The notes beneath the pieces were generated by a model that had not been told where the DNA came from, did not search any database, and worked only from the letters and a program-made list of their open reading frames with translations. From Kitasatospora aureofaciens (GTDB lineage: Bacteria > Actinomycetota > Actinomycetes > Streptomycetales > Streptomycetaceae): a stretch of 64,000 nt of DNA. A program made the position numbers and the translations under genes. Location of the stretch: contig NZ_JPRF03000043.1 in the NCBI RefSeq assembly GCF_001188955.3, positions 124,001 through 188,000 on the forward strand, in the 5' to 3' direction. Below are positions 18,774 to 28,188 of the stretch, one piece after another; within the stretch, counting starts at the first letter, position 1; each line of letters begins with the position of its first letter.

Positions 18774-19895
18774 ATGGCAGAGCCGGTCAGGGTACGTAGG
18801 CTCACGGACCAAGAGGGCCAGCAGTTACAGCGGATCGTGCGGCGGGGCAGTACGAACACCGCGCGCTACCGGCGGGCGATGATGCTGCTGGCCTCGGCCG
18901 GCGGCAACCGGGTGCCGGTGATCGCCCAGCTTGTCCAAGCGGATGAGGACACGGTGCGGGACGTGATCCACCGGTTCAACGAGATCGGCCTGGCCTGCTT
19001 GCACCCTCGGTGGGCGGGAGGCCGTCCCCGCCTGCTCAGCCCTGACGACGAGGACTTCGTCATCAAGACGGCCACCACCCGCCCGGCCAAGCTCGGGCAC
19101 CCTTTCACCTGCTGGTCGATTCGCAAGCTGCTCACCTATCCTTCGGCGGGTCCACGGCCGGGTGATCCGCATCGGCCGCGAGGCCCTGCGCTGCCTGCTT
19201 GCCCGACGAGGCGTCACCTTCTAGCGCACCAAGACGTGGAAGGAGTCAACCGACCCCGAGTACGACGCCAAGCTCGACCGAATCGAGCACGTCCTGGAAC
19301 ACTTCCCTGACCGCACGTTCGCCTTCGACGAGTTCGGACCGCTCGGCATCCGCCCCACCGCCGGCAGCTGCTGGGCCAAGCAGGGCCGACCGGACCGGCT
19401 CCCGGCGACCTACCACCGCACCCACGGCCTCACCTACTTCCACGGCTGCTACGCCATCGGCGACGACACTCTCTGGGGATCAACCGGCGCCGCAAAGGCA
19501 CCACGAACACCCTGGCCGCGCTGAAGTCGATCCGGGCCGCCCGCCCCGACGGCGCCCCCGTCTACGTGATCCTGGACAACCTCTCCGCCCACAATGGCAA
19601 GAAGATCCTCCGCTGGGCGAAGAACAACAACGTCCACCTCTGCTTCACACCCACAAACGCATCCTGGGCCAACCCGATCGAGGCGCACTTCGGACCACTG
19701 CGTCAGTTCACCGTCGCGAACTCCAACCACCCGAACCACCCGTCCCAGACGCGAGCCCTCCACGCCTACCTGCGCTGGCGCAACGCCAACGCCCGCCATC
19801 CCGACGTCCTGGCCGCCCAACGCCGCGAACGAGCGCGCATCCGCAGCGAGAAAGGCCTGCGCTGGGGAGGCCGACCGCTCACCGAAGCAGCCTGA
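18774..19895 (+). pseudogene. IS630-family transposase, frameshifted
   Basis: Full-length coding region split over three frames. Frame 1 (from ATG 18774) has the helix-turn-helix region and ends after SIRKLLTY. Frame 2 has CLLARRGVTF, an in-frame TAG at about 19222, then FAFDEFGPLGI with the first DDE Asp-Glu. Frame 3 has VYVILDNLSAHN (second Asp) and NASWANPIEAHF (Glu). Two frameshifts plus a stop make it inactive, while the passenger gene after it is intact. Confidence 0.9.
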
Positions 19896-19922
19896 CCCGC
19901 CCCGGCGCCCAGGAGACCCGCG

Positions 19923-20483
19923 ATGGCAGTAGAGATCGTCTACGAGACGCACGCCACCACCACCGACAACGAGGCGGGCATCGCCACCGGCTGGCTCCCC
20001 GGCCGGCTCTCGGAACTCGGCCGCCTCCAGGCCGCGGAACTCGGAGAACGCCGACGCGCCGGCGGCTTTGCCGCGGTGTTCACCTCCGACCTCCACCGAG
20101 CCGTGGAGACAGCCCGGATCGCGTTCCCCAACGGCAGGCCCCCGATCCACCAGGACATCCGGCTGCGCGAGTGCAACTACGGGGACCTCAACGGAACCCC
20201 TGTGTCCCGCATTGCCGCCCAACGGGCTCGCCGCATCGACGAACCCTTCCCCGGCGGTCAGAGCTACCGCCAGGTCCTCGCGGCCACCGACGTGTTCCTC
20301 CATGACCTGGCCACGCGCTGGGACGGCGGCCGAATCCTGGTGATCGCTCACTCGGCCAACCGATGGGCCCTGGACTGCTTGCTCACCGGCGCCTCAATGA
20401 AAGAGCTCGTCGAGGCCCCACCCGCCTGGCGCCCGGGCTGGCACTACGTGCTTCCCGCTGGCTGGACCCCATCGACCCGGTGA
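19923..20483 (+). CDS. Histidine phosphatase (phosphoglycerate-mutase-like) family protein
   Basis: 186 residues, with AGGAG ahead of ATG. Catalytic His is in YETHATTTDNE (replacing the usual RHGET), then SDLHRAVETA, ECNYGDLNG and the second His in VIAHSANRWALD. The ETHATTTDN form occurs in a Streptomyces subgroup that keeps the family fold. Cytosolic; the phosphorylated substrate cannot be told. It lies inside the inverted repeats of the IS630-type element, 28 bp after the transposase, so it is likely a mobile passenger. Confidence 0.88.
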   Translation: MAVEIVYETHATTTDNEAGIATGWLPGRLSELGRLQAAELGERRRAGGFAAVFTSDLHRAVETARIAFPNGRPPIHQDIRLRECNYGDLNGTPVSRIAAQRARRIDEPFPGGQSYRQVLAATDVFLHDLATRWDGGRILVIAHSANRWALDCLLTGASMKELVEAPPAWRPGWHYVLPAGWTPSTR

Positions 20484-20501
20484 ACCCTCCCGGTCACAGC
20501 A

Positions 20502-20807
20502 CTATTGCTGCCGCAACACGTCCTTGTGCACGACGCTGTCAACGAACATGACATTCTCACTCAGTCCAGTGAGCAGATCGAGGAGGGCGGCCAGCGGCTG
20601 GTACTCCACACGGACGGCCGGGCGCTCACCACACGCCTTCAAGTGCTCCCACATCGCGTGGAAGTAGTCTTCCAGTTCGAAACGCGCGTCGAACTGCGCG
20701 CTGAGTCCTTCGGGATCGAGCCGACGCAAGGCGTCACGGTCGAGCTGGGCCACCGCGTCGACGATGCTCTGAACGACCTCACGGCTCACGGCTCGCGAGC
20801 TGGACAT
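20502..20807 (-). CDS. Hypothetical 101-residue protein
   Basis: ATG follows TTAGGAG. Mostly helical and acidic: SREVVQSIVDAVAQLDRDAL, FELEDYFHAMWEHLKACGE, LAALLDLLTGLSENVMFVDS. No known domain. The stop TAG overlaps the right TA junction of the IS630-type element; joining the two element flanks still gives CAATAG, so the element did not change this protein's end. Confidence 0.65.
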   Translation of the reverse strand: MSSSRAVSREVVQSIVDAVAQLDRDALRRLDPEGLSAQFDARFELEDYFHAMWEHLKACGERPAVRVEYQPLAALLDLLTGLSENVMFVDSVVHKDVLRQQ

Positions 20808-22325
20808 GAATTCTCCTAACGATGTTCGCAGTGGAAGACCGAGGCTCGACGCTCCACGCGCCGCCCCGCCTGGTCGGAACTCAGGGCGACCTCCCTGTGG
20901 CCGCCGATGGTGGGGCGCTCGTGAGCCGCCTCCCACTCGACGAGTCGCCCTCGAGGAGGCCGGGACCCGCTGGGTTGCCGGCCGACACGGCGTAGCCCCG
21001 GCCTCGGGAGGTCCTTCCCCGATCACGGCCCTCAGGCAGCAGCCGGTCCGCCGTCCGGCTCCACCACCCGGCGTGCTCCGCCGGAGCGGTCGAACGCAAT
21101 CGGACGGCCTCGGAGGCCACGAGCACGCGGCACCACCGAGTACGGATCAGAACGTTCTCGGCCGTGACCTCCCGTAGCCCGCCCCGTGATCTGTGCGGTG
21201 GTCAGTGGACTCTCCTCCTCGGTGAACCGCGGGGCCGGGCAGCGCGGTGTCCGCCCGCGTACCCGTGGCGGCCTGCAAACCGTCTCGTTTTCCGGCGGAT
21301 GAGCCGATGCCCGTTCCCGGTGCGCACGCCGAGCCGTCCCTGGATTCGGAGCGCCCGCGGCCGTTGCCCCGGACGGGCAGGAGACTCCCCGTGGTGCATG
21401 TGCTCTCCCCCGCTCGTGGCGCCGCTCCGGCCCGGGGAGGCGCCATCCTCCGTCCGGCTCCCACCAGGGGTTTACGAGCAGTCGGGCGAACGGACGCCGG
21501 ACCGGCAAAGCCGATCGGGAATAGGTTATCCACGGAGGAGCGATCCGCTCCAAAAAAGGGGGCGCGTTCACGTAATGCAGCACCTAGTGTGACGGTAGGG
21601 ATAGTTCAGTAACCAGCGGCCGATGACGGGCCGGACTTGCCTTTCTTCATTCACCGAGGACGGGGCGGCATCGCGACTGGGGAATTTTCCGGTCGGGGAC
21701 GGGTGAAGCGCTCACGGGATTCCTCCGAGCATTGACCGGAAACAGCCGTTCTGATCGTGCAGGTCACGCCTGGAAGAGCAGGCCGGCCCGGCTACGCGGC
21801 GAAGCCCGACCGGGCATCCTCTCCGACCGGCGTGGACCAGGCGGCGGAGGCCGCGAGTCGTCCGGGAGCACGGGGCAGCCGCCGCTCTCGGCCCGCCGGC
21901 GCGTCGGCCGGGCGGTCCGGTTCGGCGGAGACCGGCCATGGAGCACGCGGGAACGGGTGTCGCGCCCGCAGAATGTGCGGAGGGCGAGCTCGGGGGTCGC
22001 CACAAGCGGGGTAGCCGTCGGCCGGTGCGCGTCAAAGTCGCACCGGCCGACGGATCCGATTCCTCGCCGGGGCACCCACCACCGCAACCCGCCTCTGCAG
22101 TGGTCCGGGCAGACTCGGAATTGCCGTCGGCGGAGCGGCTGCTTGCCCGGGTGAGGAGGGTGACCCACCCGGTCTGATGTATCCAGTTATCCGTCGAGCC
22201 GGAATTTCCGCAATGCCCTGGTCGGACGATTCACCCGCACAGCCCAGTGGGCCGGGAAAAAGCAAACCGTTTTGCAGATCGGAACGGAAACCCCTTGTGG
22301 CCAGGCACTTTGCATGTGCGGGGGC
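20808..22325. other. 1.5-kb region without a supportable gene
   Basis: Short overlapping frames on both strands have no consistent codon bias, ribosome sites or motifs. Local GC and codon phase vary, as expected for decayed DNA. Confidence 0.4.
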
Positions 22326-24794
22326 TCATCGCTCGGAAAACCTGCCCGCGCATTCAGTGGTGCCTCCAGGTGTTCGCAGCCCACCGCTCCCCGGCCTCGG
22401 AGGGGGAGCAGGAGAAGTGGTCTTGTCGGCCGGAGCGCGGTCACCGCAGTGGAGCGGCTGGACGGATGGAGACCGAGGAGCGGTGTCCGGCAGCGCGGTC
22501 CGGAGACTTCGGGCCGACGTGAACCGGCCGAATCGTGGAGCGCTTACCAACCGCGGAAGCGGTGCGCGGGGGCTTTGACGGATCCGGCGAGACGGTGACG
22601 CAATGCCAGGAGGTGGAGGTCGGCCCCGGGCTTCGGGCGCTCCGTCGCCTCGGAGATTCCATCTGGCTCGCGTCGGGTCGGTCACGTCTCTAGCGGTCTC
22701 GGACGGCCTTCGACGACTGGTGGTCGCGTGGGCCTCGGCAGAGTGCAGCGGGCTCATTGCCCGTGACACGCCCCGGAAGGCACCCGCGCCGGGCGGGCAT
22801 CCGGCGATGACCGCGGCGTACTGTCCGGCGCTCTGCTGTCTCCGGCCCGCTGATACGTGCTCGCACCCGGGAGCCGGATCCCGGCTGGCTCCGGACACCG
22901 GTCGCGTCCCATGGGGGCGTCCGCCCGGCTCCGGCCGTGCCGTCCCGAACACGGTGGTCCCGCCTGCATCGGGCTCTCGGAGGTCCCTGCGCGGTGCGAG
23001 ACCCTGGGCGGCTATGGTCTCCGGCGTGTGCTCGCACGGCTCGGTTGTGCTTCGGTCCGCCCGGTCTGCGGGCCCTTGGCCGGCGTCCTCCCGAGGGAGG
23101 GGTGTGGCTGCGCCCTGCCGGTGCGGACCGGTCGGGGTGGTGCGGTCCACGGGCGAAGCGTCGCCGAGCCGGGCGCGGGCCCGTTCCCGTTCGAACCGGC
23201 GAGCGGCGAGGCGTCGGCGAAGGAGCGTTCCTTCCGACACGTCGCCCTCTGCTTCTGACCGTTCGCAGCGCCCAGCTGCGGTGGGTGCGAGTTGCGCCGG
23301 TCGGGCATCTTCGGCAGGCGCGACGTCCGACCGGCTGGCGGACGACTCCCACTGGTCCTGAAGCCGGCGGCACGCGGCAGCGGCAGCAGCGGGACCGCAG
23401 GACCAGCAGGTGCTCGGATCCCCGGTGTCGCGGACGATCAGCGGGCCACGGCACAGTGCGCACTCCGGAGCCCGGACCGGCCTGGCCCCCGTGACCGTTT
23501 CGCTTGCCCGGTCGACGACCCTGATGAGCCACGGGAGCGGGGAGATCACGGAGGACCACGGCTCGGCGCCGACTGGTTCCCTACGGCGCGCGAACTCCCA
23601 TGCGGACTCGAGGGCGCGGAGGATCACCTCACCGTGGGCTTCTGGGGAGGTGCCGTAGTCTGCGAACGTTGCGACGATGTGCCAGGCGAACACCTCGAGT
23701 TGTCGCCCGGTCAGCCGCTCGGCCAGCTGACTCGGCAGTCGGCTGAGAGCCGACGACGCGGCGCGTCGTCCCCATCGTCTCTGCTCGTCGGTCAGCAACC
23801 GGATCGCCTCACGGTCCGCTCGCCATCCGCCGCGCCCCGCCGTACCCGCCATCTCCGACATGGCTGCCGCCGCGCGGCCTCGCGTGCGCGCGTTGGGCGG
23901 TTCGTTGGACAACCAACCGCCAGCGACCGCCGGCTTGTTCAGCAAGTCGTGTTGGAAGGATCGTGTTTCTGCCACCGAATCGGGGGTGGTCGATGTCACC
24001 GGACCGGGGAGACCCGTTGTGACCGAACCGGCGGCTCCCGGCCAGACGTCGAACGAGGCGCCGCGACGGGGAGCCGGTGCTGTACCGGAGACCTCGCCGC
24101 TGTCGGCTGCGGCGCCGGGGACGGCTCGGAGTGCGGGAACATCTCCGTTCGGCGGGGACCCAGGCTGCCCGTCCGGGACTCGCACGGGCACGGGCACGGG
24201 GTGGACGACGTACCTGAAAACCCTTCTCTCGCCGGGACCTCTGCTTACCCAGCCCTGGGCCAGGAGTTCCGCCACCGCGTCGCGGGCCGTTCCCTCCTTG
24301 ATCCGGCACTCGCGCGCAATCCGCCCGACAGGAGTCGGTTCAGGAAAGTGCTGCCGCAGGGAGAGGAAGGCGTAGACCTTGAACCGGGTACCGGCCAGAT
24401 GGGTCCGGGCGTACGAGCTGATGCACACGGCCAGCTCACCGTCGGCCAGGGGACGGACACGTCGGTTCATGGTCCGGGTGGCCGGATTGCGGGAGGTGCG
24501 GACCAGATTCTTGGCCTTCGCCTTGGCGATCAGCCGGTTGACGCCGCCCCGCGACAGCCCCAGCTGACGCCCGATGGTCCCGTCGGCGGCGAAGCATGAC
24601 CCCGACTTCCAGCCGTAGTCCTGCACCAGCGTCACGACGCGGATCAGATCACCCGTCAAGTCCCTGTCACCGAGCCACGCTGCCGGGAATCGGGTGGCGG
24701 GCATGCTGGACCGTCCGGTAGCAGGCACTCCCGGGGCGCACCCGGAGTCCCGGACCGTTTCCGGGAGCATGGTGGCCGTGCCCGCCCGGCTCAA
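22326..24794 (-). CDS. Large winged-helix/zinc-motif DNA-binding protein
   Basis: 822 codons from TTG 24794, which has GGAGG six bases upstream; no better start is seen. Residues ~35-105 contain a helix-turn-helix (GTIGRQLGLSRGGVNRLIAK). Residues ~145-200 contain a second winged helix (VGRIARECRIKEGTARDAV, RVFRYVVHPV). A CxxC...CxxC motif (ECALCRG...TCWSC) lies near 455-480. The last ~250 residues are low-complexity Arg/Pro/Ala and may not be well folded. The plan could suit a replication initiator, plasmid regulator or developmental regulator; I cannot choose. Long gene-poor DNA lies on both sides. Confidence 0.6.
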   Translation of the reverse strand: MSRAGTATMLPETVRDSGCAPGVPATGRSSMPATRFPAAWLGDRDLTGDLIRVVTLVQDYGWKSGSCFAADGTIGRQLGLSRGGVNRLIAKAKAKNLVRTSRNPATRTMNRRVRPLADGELAVCISSYARTHLAGTRFKVYAFLSLRQHFPEPTPVGRIARECRIKEGTARDAVAELLAQGWVSRGPGERRVFRYVVHPVPVPVRVPDGQPGSPPNGDVPALRAVPGAAADSGEVSGTAPAPRRGASFDVWPGAAGSVTTGLPGPVTSTTPDSVAETRSFQHDLLNKPAVAGGWLSNEPPNARTRGRAAAAMSEMAGTAGRGGWRADREAIRLLTDEQRRWGRRAASSALSRLPSQLAERLTGRQLEVFAWHIVATFADYGTSPEAHGEVILRALESAWEFARRREPVGAEPWSSVISPLPWLIRVVDRASETVTGARPVRAPECALCRGPLIVRDTGDPSTCWSCGPAAAAAACRRLQDQWESSASRSDVAPAEDARPAQLAPTAAGRCERSEAEGDVSEGTLLRRRLAARRFERERARARLGDASPVDRTTPTGPHRQGAATPLPREDAGQGPADRADRSTTEPCEHTPETIAAQGLAPRRDLREPDAGGTTVFGTARPEPGGRPHGTRPVSGASRDPAPGCEHVSAGRRQQSAGQYAAVIAGCPPGAGAFRGVSRAMSPLHSAEAHATTSRRRPSETARDVTDPTRARWNLRGDGAPEARGRPPPPGIASPSRRIRQSPRAPLPRLVSAPRFGRFTSARSLRTALPDTAPRSPSVQPLHCGDRAPADKTTSPAPPPRPGSGGLRTPGGTTECAGRFSER

Positions 24795-26250
24795 GGGGCA
24801 CCTCCGGAGGCATGATGCCCGATCGTTCGTCGGTCCGGTCCGACCGGCCGACCGTGAGTGCCCGGATCGGCCGAGCGGCGAGGCGCCACCCGTTTCGACG
24901 TCGGGGCGGTACTGTTCCCCGCCAGTCCCGGTTGAGCAGTGGTCACTCGTGTCTCACAGCTCGGGAGAGACGGCTGTCGCCTTCGTCCATTCAGGACTCG
25001 GTGGCCCGATCCCGGGCGGACACGGCGGCGGCCCACCACATGGGCAGGGGCGAGCTGGCAGATTCGGTGATGCAAAATGGCGTTGCCTACTTACGACGCG
25101 TGAGGAGGCCGCAGCTCGACAGGACACCGATTCTTCGCAGGATCCCGAGTGTTCCGTCGAGTCGAGGCAGCAGTGGATTCCGTCGTCGGCTCAGATATGT
25201 GCTCGGCGGCGACGGGACAGGGTGTTGAGACCCCGAGGCCTGTGCTTAGCTCGGTGAGGTCCGGTGGTGCGGACTGAGCCCTTTCCTTCTCGCTAGGTCA
25301 TGTCACACCTCCCCGCCAGGGGGCGTGGTAAAAGAGGGTCGAGCGAACTCCGGAAAAGCGAACACGAGCGGCTGTTTTCGTCTGACGGTTCACATCCGGG
25401 GCTCGAGTGATCTGGAGCAGCGACGCAGCAACGACTGCGCCGCATAGCCGCCCGGACTCAGACGAGTCCGGACGGCTGCTTCATCACCGAGCCGAGTTTG
25501 CACTCGGAGTACTCCTTCCATCACGGAACGTATCTGAATCCTTGCAATCCTTGTCCGCCCCCAAGGTTCCTGCGTCCGCGCAAAGGCAGGAGCCCGGTCA
25601 CGCCGTCCGGGCGTCCTGCAGAAGCCCGGACAGGAAGTTCCGAGCGGCCCGACCGCCCTGGCTTGGCGGACTTCCGCCGGGGACACCCGGCACCCGTCGT
25701 CCCAGGACCACGGAGCTGCCGGAATGCCACCACCGGTCAGCTACGCGCCGACGCAGGAAACCGAGCGGTTGATCGGATACGCGGCGTAGCAGCGCCGGCC
25801 GCCTCAGCGGCCACACCGACGGTCATGATGCGGCATCGGACGCTCCCCCCACCAGCCACCCGGATGGAAACGCGCAACTGGTGCTTCTCATGCAACCTGA
25901 GCTTCCGTTGATCGGATGACCGCGCGCCCCATAGCAACAACGGCTGCCCCGCCATCATCCGGGACCGGCCACGGTCGGCAGCCGCCGCAGCGGCCACACC
26001 GCTGGGGAGAATCGCAGAGCATCCGGCAGGAACCGCAGCCGTCCCGCCGGGGCGCAGGGGAAAACCAGCGAGCGGTGATGGTCGCGCCCGCTTAGACCGC
26101 TCCTGTCCCAGGCCCGCCGAATGACCACCGCACGTTCGGCCCGACGAGTTCTGCATCCCGGGTAAAAATGCTGAGCACGGGCGGCCTGGCATATTTCAGG
26201 ACACCCGGATGCCGTACGTTTCCCGGCGATTGACTCATCGTTCTCGGGGC
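24795..26250. other. 1.45-kb region without a supportable gene
   Basis: Only short overlapping frames; no family motifs. 26100-26250 probably holds the promoter of the next two genes. Confidence 0.4.
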
Positions 26251-26499
26251 ATGAATCAATCGACCGAGTCGCCTCTTCCATTGCCCCTGGAGCCAGACAG
26301 GATCTGCAATGTCGGCGATGACTGGCTCTTCGTCCCGGACCGGATCAATGTCATGGGTGATGCAGAAAGTGGGTATCTCGCGAAGAACGGCGAGCGCGTG
26401 GTGCTGAGACATTGCTCACGCAATCTGGCCGAACTCATCCGCATTCTGCGTCAGCTCGAGTTTGAATTCTCGATCCGGATGCCCCGTTCAGAGGAATAG
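26251..26499 (+). CDS. Hypothetical 82-residue protein upstream of DUF2637 gene
   Basis: Soluble, with PLPLPLEPDRICNVGDDWLFVPDRINVMGD, GYLAKNGERVVLRHC and an Arg/Leu-rich helix (NLAELIRILRQLEFEF). The ribosome site is weak (GGGG); an earlier ATG at 26209 is possible. No family recognised. It lies 58 bp before the next gene on the same strand, so the two probably form an operon. Confidence 0.6.
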   Translation: MNQSTESPLPLPLEPDRICNVGDDWLFVPDRINVMGDAESGYLAKNGERVVLRHCSRNLAELIRILRQLEFEFSIRMPRSEE

Positions 26500-26557
26500 C
26501 CGCCTGCCCAGGGCGCCGCCGGCCGCGATACACGATGACGCACACAGGAGGGCCGCT

Positions 26558-27277
26558 TTGTACGAGTCGACGGACACCACTTTCGTCCCTCGCTACGCCT
26601 CGGGATTCGCTCCGAATGACGAGGTCATACACAACCATCCCCTCTGGCCCCCCGTCGGCCAGTCGTCTCCGGAGGCGCCCTATCCGGTCGTGGACGGGTG
26701 GACCAACGCAAGCGTGCAGTCGCGCACCGTCGGAGTGGAAGCCCTCATGCAGGAGATCGGTCTGCCGGCCGCGGGCTTCCATCCCCAGGTGATCGACGAC
26801 CGTCCGGAGCACCGCTCACGGACAGCACGCCCCGCAGGCCGCCGAGCCGACGTCATGGGATCTCTGATCGGATTCCTGACTGCGGCGGTCGTCACCGTGG
26901 CGTGCATCCTCGGATGGGCGATCTCCTACCACCCTCTGCAGAACGTGGCCCTTTCCCGGCTGCCCAGAAACCTGTCCCAGTACTGGCCGGTCGTCATCTA
27001 CGGGCCGTGGATGGCTGCCTCTCTCTCCGTCCTGCGTGCCGCGCTGGGAGGTCGCAAGGTCGCGAACTCCTGGACGATCATCCTGGTGTTCGCCGGTATC
27101 GCCAGTGCCCTGTGCATCGTCGACACTCCCAGCACGATGCCTGAGGCCGTGGTCGCGGGCCTTCCGCCGGTGACCGCCGTGGTGTGCCTGCAACAAATGG
27201 TGCGCCAACTGCTGGCGGCCAGGCAGGTGTCCCAGGATGATGTCCGACAGGCCCCCTCACACCGGGCATCGCGATAG
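26558..27277 (+). CDS. DUF2637-like membrane protein
   Basis: 239 residues from TTG 26558, chosen because AGGAGG lies six bases upstream. The N-terminal ~90 residues are soluble and Pro-rich (HNHPLWPPVG). Four hydrophobic segments follow: LIGFLTAAVVTVACILGWAI, YWPVVIYGPWMAASLSVL, TIILVFAGIASALCIV and VVAGLPPVTAVVCLQQ. The YGPWMAASLS / GLPPVTAVVC pattern is that of DUF2637 proteins, related to Spd membrane proteins of Streptomyces plasmids. The family is linked to plasmid spread, but no transfer gene is visible here. Confidence 0.7.
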   Translation: MYESTDTTFVPRYASGFAPNDEVIHNHPLWPPVGQSSPEAPYPVVDGWTNASVQSRTVGVEALMQEIGLPAAGFHPQVIDDRPEHRSRTARPAGRRADVMGSLIGFLTAAVVTVACILGWAISYHPLQNVALSRLPRNLSQYWPVVIYGPWMAASLSVLRAALGGRKVANSWTIILVFAGIASALCIVDTPSTMPEAVVAGLPPVTAVVCLQQMVRQLLAARQVSQDDVRQAPSHRASR

Positions 27278-27414
27278 AACGCGGACGGCGCGGGACCACG
27301 GCCAACGGGGGGACAACCGGATCTCCGATTGAGGGCGGCGTCCGTCGAGGAGGGAACCGCAACATCGGATCGTGGCATCCCGGAAACACAACGGCTCCGC
27401 TGACCCGGTCTTCC

Positions 27415-28136
27415 GCATACCCAGGTCCACCTCCTCGCCGCCATGACGGGGGCGGGCAGGTCATCGCCCAGCGCGAGGTCGGCTCCGAGACCAACGGAAT
27501 CACCGTCTTCAAACCCTTGCTCGCACCGCTCGAACTCGCCGGAACCGTGGTCACCTTCGACGCGCTGCACTCGCAGACCGAGCACGCCCGCTTCCTGGTC
27601 GAGGCCGAGCAGGCCCACTACATCGCCGCGATCAAGGGCAACCACCCCGCCCTTCAGCAGGAACCGAAGGGCTGCCGTGGCAGCATGTGCCGCTGCAGGG
27701 CAGATCCCGCGCCACCGCGCACGGCCGCGACGAGGTCCACCGGATCAAGACCTGCTCCGTCGCGCGCGGCCTCGGCTTCCCTCACGCCGTCCAGGTCGTG
27801 CGCCGCCGCCGGACCGTCACCACCGGCAAGGTCACCCTCGAGCGCGTCTACGGCGCGACTGGTTCCTACCTCACCAGGCCGCCCCGCGGATCTCGCCTCA
27901 TGGGTGCGCGGCCATTGGGGCATCGAAAACAAGATCCACCACGTGCGCGACACCACCTACACCGAGGCTCCCGCGTGCGCCCCGGTACCGAGCCCCGGAC
28001 AATGGCCAGCCTGCGCGACCTCGCGCTCGTTGCCCTCCGGCACTTCGGCCACGACAACATCGCGGCCGGCCTCCGCCATCACGCCCGCCGACCCCCGCCG
28101 CCCACTCGCCACCTTTGGCATCACGTGATCGAACCG
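27415..28136 (+). pseudogene. ISAs1-family transposase remnant
   Basis: Pieces in several frames: GQVIAQREVGSETNGI, VVTFDALHSQTEHARFLVE, YIAAIKGNHPALQQ, then after a frameshift HRIKTCSVARGLGFPHAVQ and the C-terminal LRDLALVALRHFGH. FDALH and IKGNHP are signatures of ISAs1 DDE transposases. The N-terminal third is missing and at least two frameshifts are present. Confidence 0.85.
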
Positions 28137-28188
28137 GCCCGCTCGAACGACGCCGCCCTGGTGCACCGGGCGGGTGTGTCCAGCCAAC

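Larger units (their letters stand above)
18686..20502. mobile_element. IS630-type element carrying a histidine phosphatase gene
   Basis: 1,817 bp bounded by imperfect ~30-bp inverted repeats starting GTGCTGTGACCG (18686 rightward; 20502 leftward), with CACCGGGT shared further in. It is flanked by TA on both sides (18684-18685 and 20503-20504), the target duplication expected for IS630/Tc1. It contains a broken transposase and, downstream, an intact passenger gene. Confidence 0.85.

Noticed and set aside
20808..26250. Many short frames on both strands besides the winged-helix gene
   Set aside because: No ribosome sites, family motifs or steady codon bias; treated as chance frames in GC-rich DNA.
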